Below are positions 62,696-64,000 of a stretch of DNA of 64,000 bases, piece after piece. The translations under genes and the position numbers were made by a program. The notes under the pieces were generated by a model. The model saw nothing but the letters and a program-made list of their open reading frames with translations. It was not told the DNA's origin and did not search any database. Position 1 is the first letter of the stretch. Every line of letters begins with the position of its first letter. This DNA is from Gallaecimonas xiamenensis 3-C-1. Its GTDB lineage: Bacteria; Pseudomonadota; Gammaproteobacteria; Enterobacterales; Gallaecimonadaceae. Location: NCBI RefSeq assembly GCF_000299915.1, contig NZ_AMRI01000003.1, positions 62,001 through 126,000 on the forward strand, written 5' to 3'.

Positions 62696-64000
62696 GGTGG
62701 TATCTGCCCAAGCGCACCCTGGTACTGCTGATCCTGGCCCAGCTCAGCGCCGTGCTGCCCACCTGGAACCAGGTGGGGCCGGTGCTGGTGGTGCTGAACC
62801 TTTTCTGCCTGGCCTGGTGCACAGGGATCTGCCTTGGCCGTTTCGGCCAGCCGCCCCGCTGGCTGCTGGTGGCCCTGGCCCTGGGGGGCGCCGTGGCTCT
62901 GGCCCTGACCCTTCCGGGTAAAGGGGTGTACCTGGCCATGGTGTCGCTGCTGGTGTTGGGGTATAGCCTCAAGGTGCTGGAAATTCGCGCCAGCCGTGAC
63001 CTGTACGCCCTGGTGCTGTTTGGGCTCTTCCTGCTGGCCACCGACTTTGTGCGCTACCAGTCCATGGCCATGACCCTCTACCTGTTGCTGGCCAGCCTTC
63101 TGCAACTGGCGGTACTGCTGAGCCTGCTGGGGCCCAAGGGCAACCTGGGCCTTGCACGGCGCATGGGGCGCATGGCGCTGCTGAGCTTGCCCCTGACCCT
63201 GCTGCTGTTCTTATTGCTGCCAAGGCTGTCGCCCCTTTGGCAGATGCCTGACGCCAAAAGCGGCACCACAGGCCTGTCCGATACCCTGAGCCCCGGCGAT
63301 TTTGCCAGCCTGGCCCAATCCACCGAACTGGCCTTCAGGGCCGAGCTGCCCTGGCGGCCGTCCGCCGACGGTCTTTACTGGCGGGCCTTGACTTTGGAAG
63401 ACTTCGACGGCAGGGCCTGGCACCAGGCCCGCTTTCGCCAACAGGAAGAGCGTGATGCCCCCTCCCTGCTGGCCGGGCCCGGTCGTGACTGGACCTTGAT
63501 GATGTCCCCCAGCCCCAAACGCTGGTTGCCGGTGTTGGAAGGTTCCAGGCCCAGGTCAAGGGAGCAGCAGGTCACCCGTGATAACCGGGTGTTGGCCCGC
63601 CAACCCCTGTTGCAGACGGCCCGTTTCCCCCTGCGCCTGGAGGACAGGCCGCAGCGCCGGGAAGAGGCCAGGGTGCTGGCTTTGAACCGCCAGCTGCCCG
63701 CTGCCGGCAACGGCCGCAGCCGCGCCCTGGCCCTGTCCTTTCGCCAGCGCTTTGGCGACGACAAGGCCCTGGCCCAGGCCCTTAACCGGCACTTTGCCAC
63801 AGGCTTTCGCTACAGCCTGACCCCGCCGCCCCTGGGCGAGAATGCGGTAGACGCCTTCTTGTTCGATACCCAGGTGGGCTTTTGCGGCCATTACGCCTCG
63901 GCCATGGCCTTTATGCTGCGCGCTGCCGGTATCCCGGCCCGTATCGTCGCCGGCTACCAGGGCGGCCAGTTTGTCCCCGAAGGCAACTTCTACGCCCTTT
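62692..64000 (+). CDS. Transglutaminase-like membrane protein (TgpA/DUF3488), 3' partial
   Basis: The frame starts at ATG 62692 (overlapping the DUF58 stop) and stays open to the end of the window, 436 codons. The first half has several membrane helices, with the TgpA-type stretch LEIRASRDLYALVLFGLFLLATDFVR. The periplasmic part carries the transglutaminase motif VGFCGHYASAMAFMLRAAGIPARIVAGYQGG, with the catalytic Cys; the His and Asp should lie beyond or near the right edge. Third member of the MoxR-DUF58-TgpA operon. Confidence 0.92.
   Translation, partial: MRWYLPKRTLVLLILAQLSAVLPTWNQVGPVLVVLNLFCLAWCTGICLGRFGQPPRWLLVALALGGAVALALTLPGKGVYLAMVSLLVLGYSLKVLEIRASRDLYALVLFGLFLLATDFVRYQSMAMTLYLLLASLLQLAVLLSLLGPKGNLGLARRMGRMALLSLPLTLLLFLLLPRLSPLWQMPDAKSGTTGLSDTLSPGDFASLAQSTELAFRAELPWRPSADGLYWRALTLEDFDGRAWHQARFRQQEERDAPSLLAGPGRDWTLMMSPSPKRWLPVLEGSRPRSREQQVTRDNRVLARQPLLQTARFPLRLEDRPQRREEARVLALNRQLPAAGNGRSRALALSFRQRFGDDKALAQALNRHFATGFRYSLTPPPLGENAVDAFLFDTQVGFCGHYASAMAFMLRAAGIPARIVAGYQGGQFVPEGNFYAL

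Overview
The window is GC-rich, densely coded gammaproteobacterial chromosome. Gene content (argECBFG plus an argH-acetyltransferase fusion, pilMNOPQ-aroK-aroB-damX-dam-rpe-gph-trpS, pabA next to an ast cluster, MipA and DUF3019 beside a two-component pair) points to a marine-type relative of Alteromonadales/Shewanella. A Gallaecimonas-like organism is my best guess, but this rests on gene order and is unverified. I saw no rRNA, tRNA, CRISPR array, insertion sequence or prophage gene.

Region 1 (1-17.6 kb) looks accessory. It holds an M61 metallopeptidase (5' end cut by the window), four mostly secreted or unrecognised proteins, an M14 metallopeptidase, a tight minus-strand operon of a large lipoprotein plus two MORN-repeat paralogs, a membrane protein, a hexapeptide acyltransferase, a beta-propeller protein paired with a possible Cys/His hydrolase, and a response regulator-CheC fusion with a PAS protein. 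A structured RNA with a GACGCAAA core lies at 4339-4433, upstream of the orphan gene at 4686.

Region 2 (17.7-29.1 kb) is central metabolism: ppc, a ghrA-like reductase, a TerC protein, then the divergent arginine cluster argE / argC-argB-argF-argG-argHA. The argE-argC gap carries two tandem pairs of ARG-box-like sites in 21-bp register. It also encodes a 13-codon arginine-rich leader peptide followed by mutually exclusive hairpins, which suggests an arginine attenuation device added to ArgR repression.

Region 3 (29.1-35.7 kb) holds an RstAB-like two-component system with DUF3019 and MipA genes, bacterioferritin with its ferredoxin, and penicillin-binding protein 1A.

Region 4 (35.8-49.9 kb) is the type IV pilus assembly operon pilMNOPQ, then aroK, aroB, damX and dam. 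Antisense to the dam 3' end lie a DUF2970 gene and a small exported protein. A TorF-like porin follows, associated with two PdhR-like palindromes, then gabD, rpe, gph and trpS.

Region 5 (50-64 kb) holds a PepSY-DUF2271-DUF4198 operon (probably metal related), a more AT-rich divergent MFS transporter / Lrp-AsnC pair, pabA, a DoxX protein, astC-astA-astD with a DUF1338 oxygenase, an amino-acid-type binding protein, and a MoxR-DUF58-transglutaminase operon that runs off the right edge.
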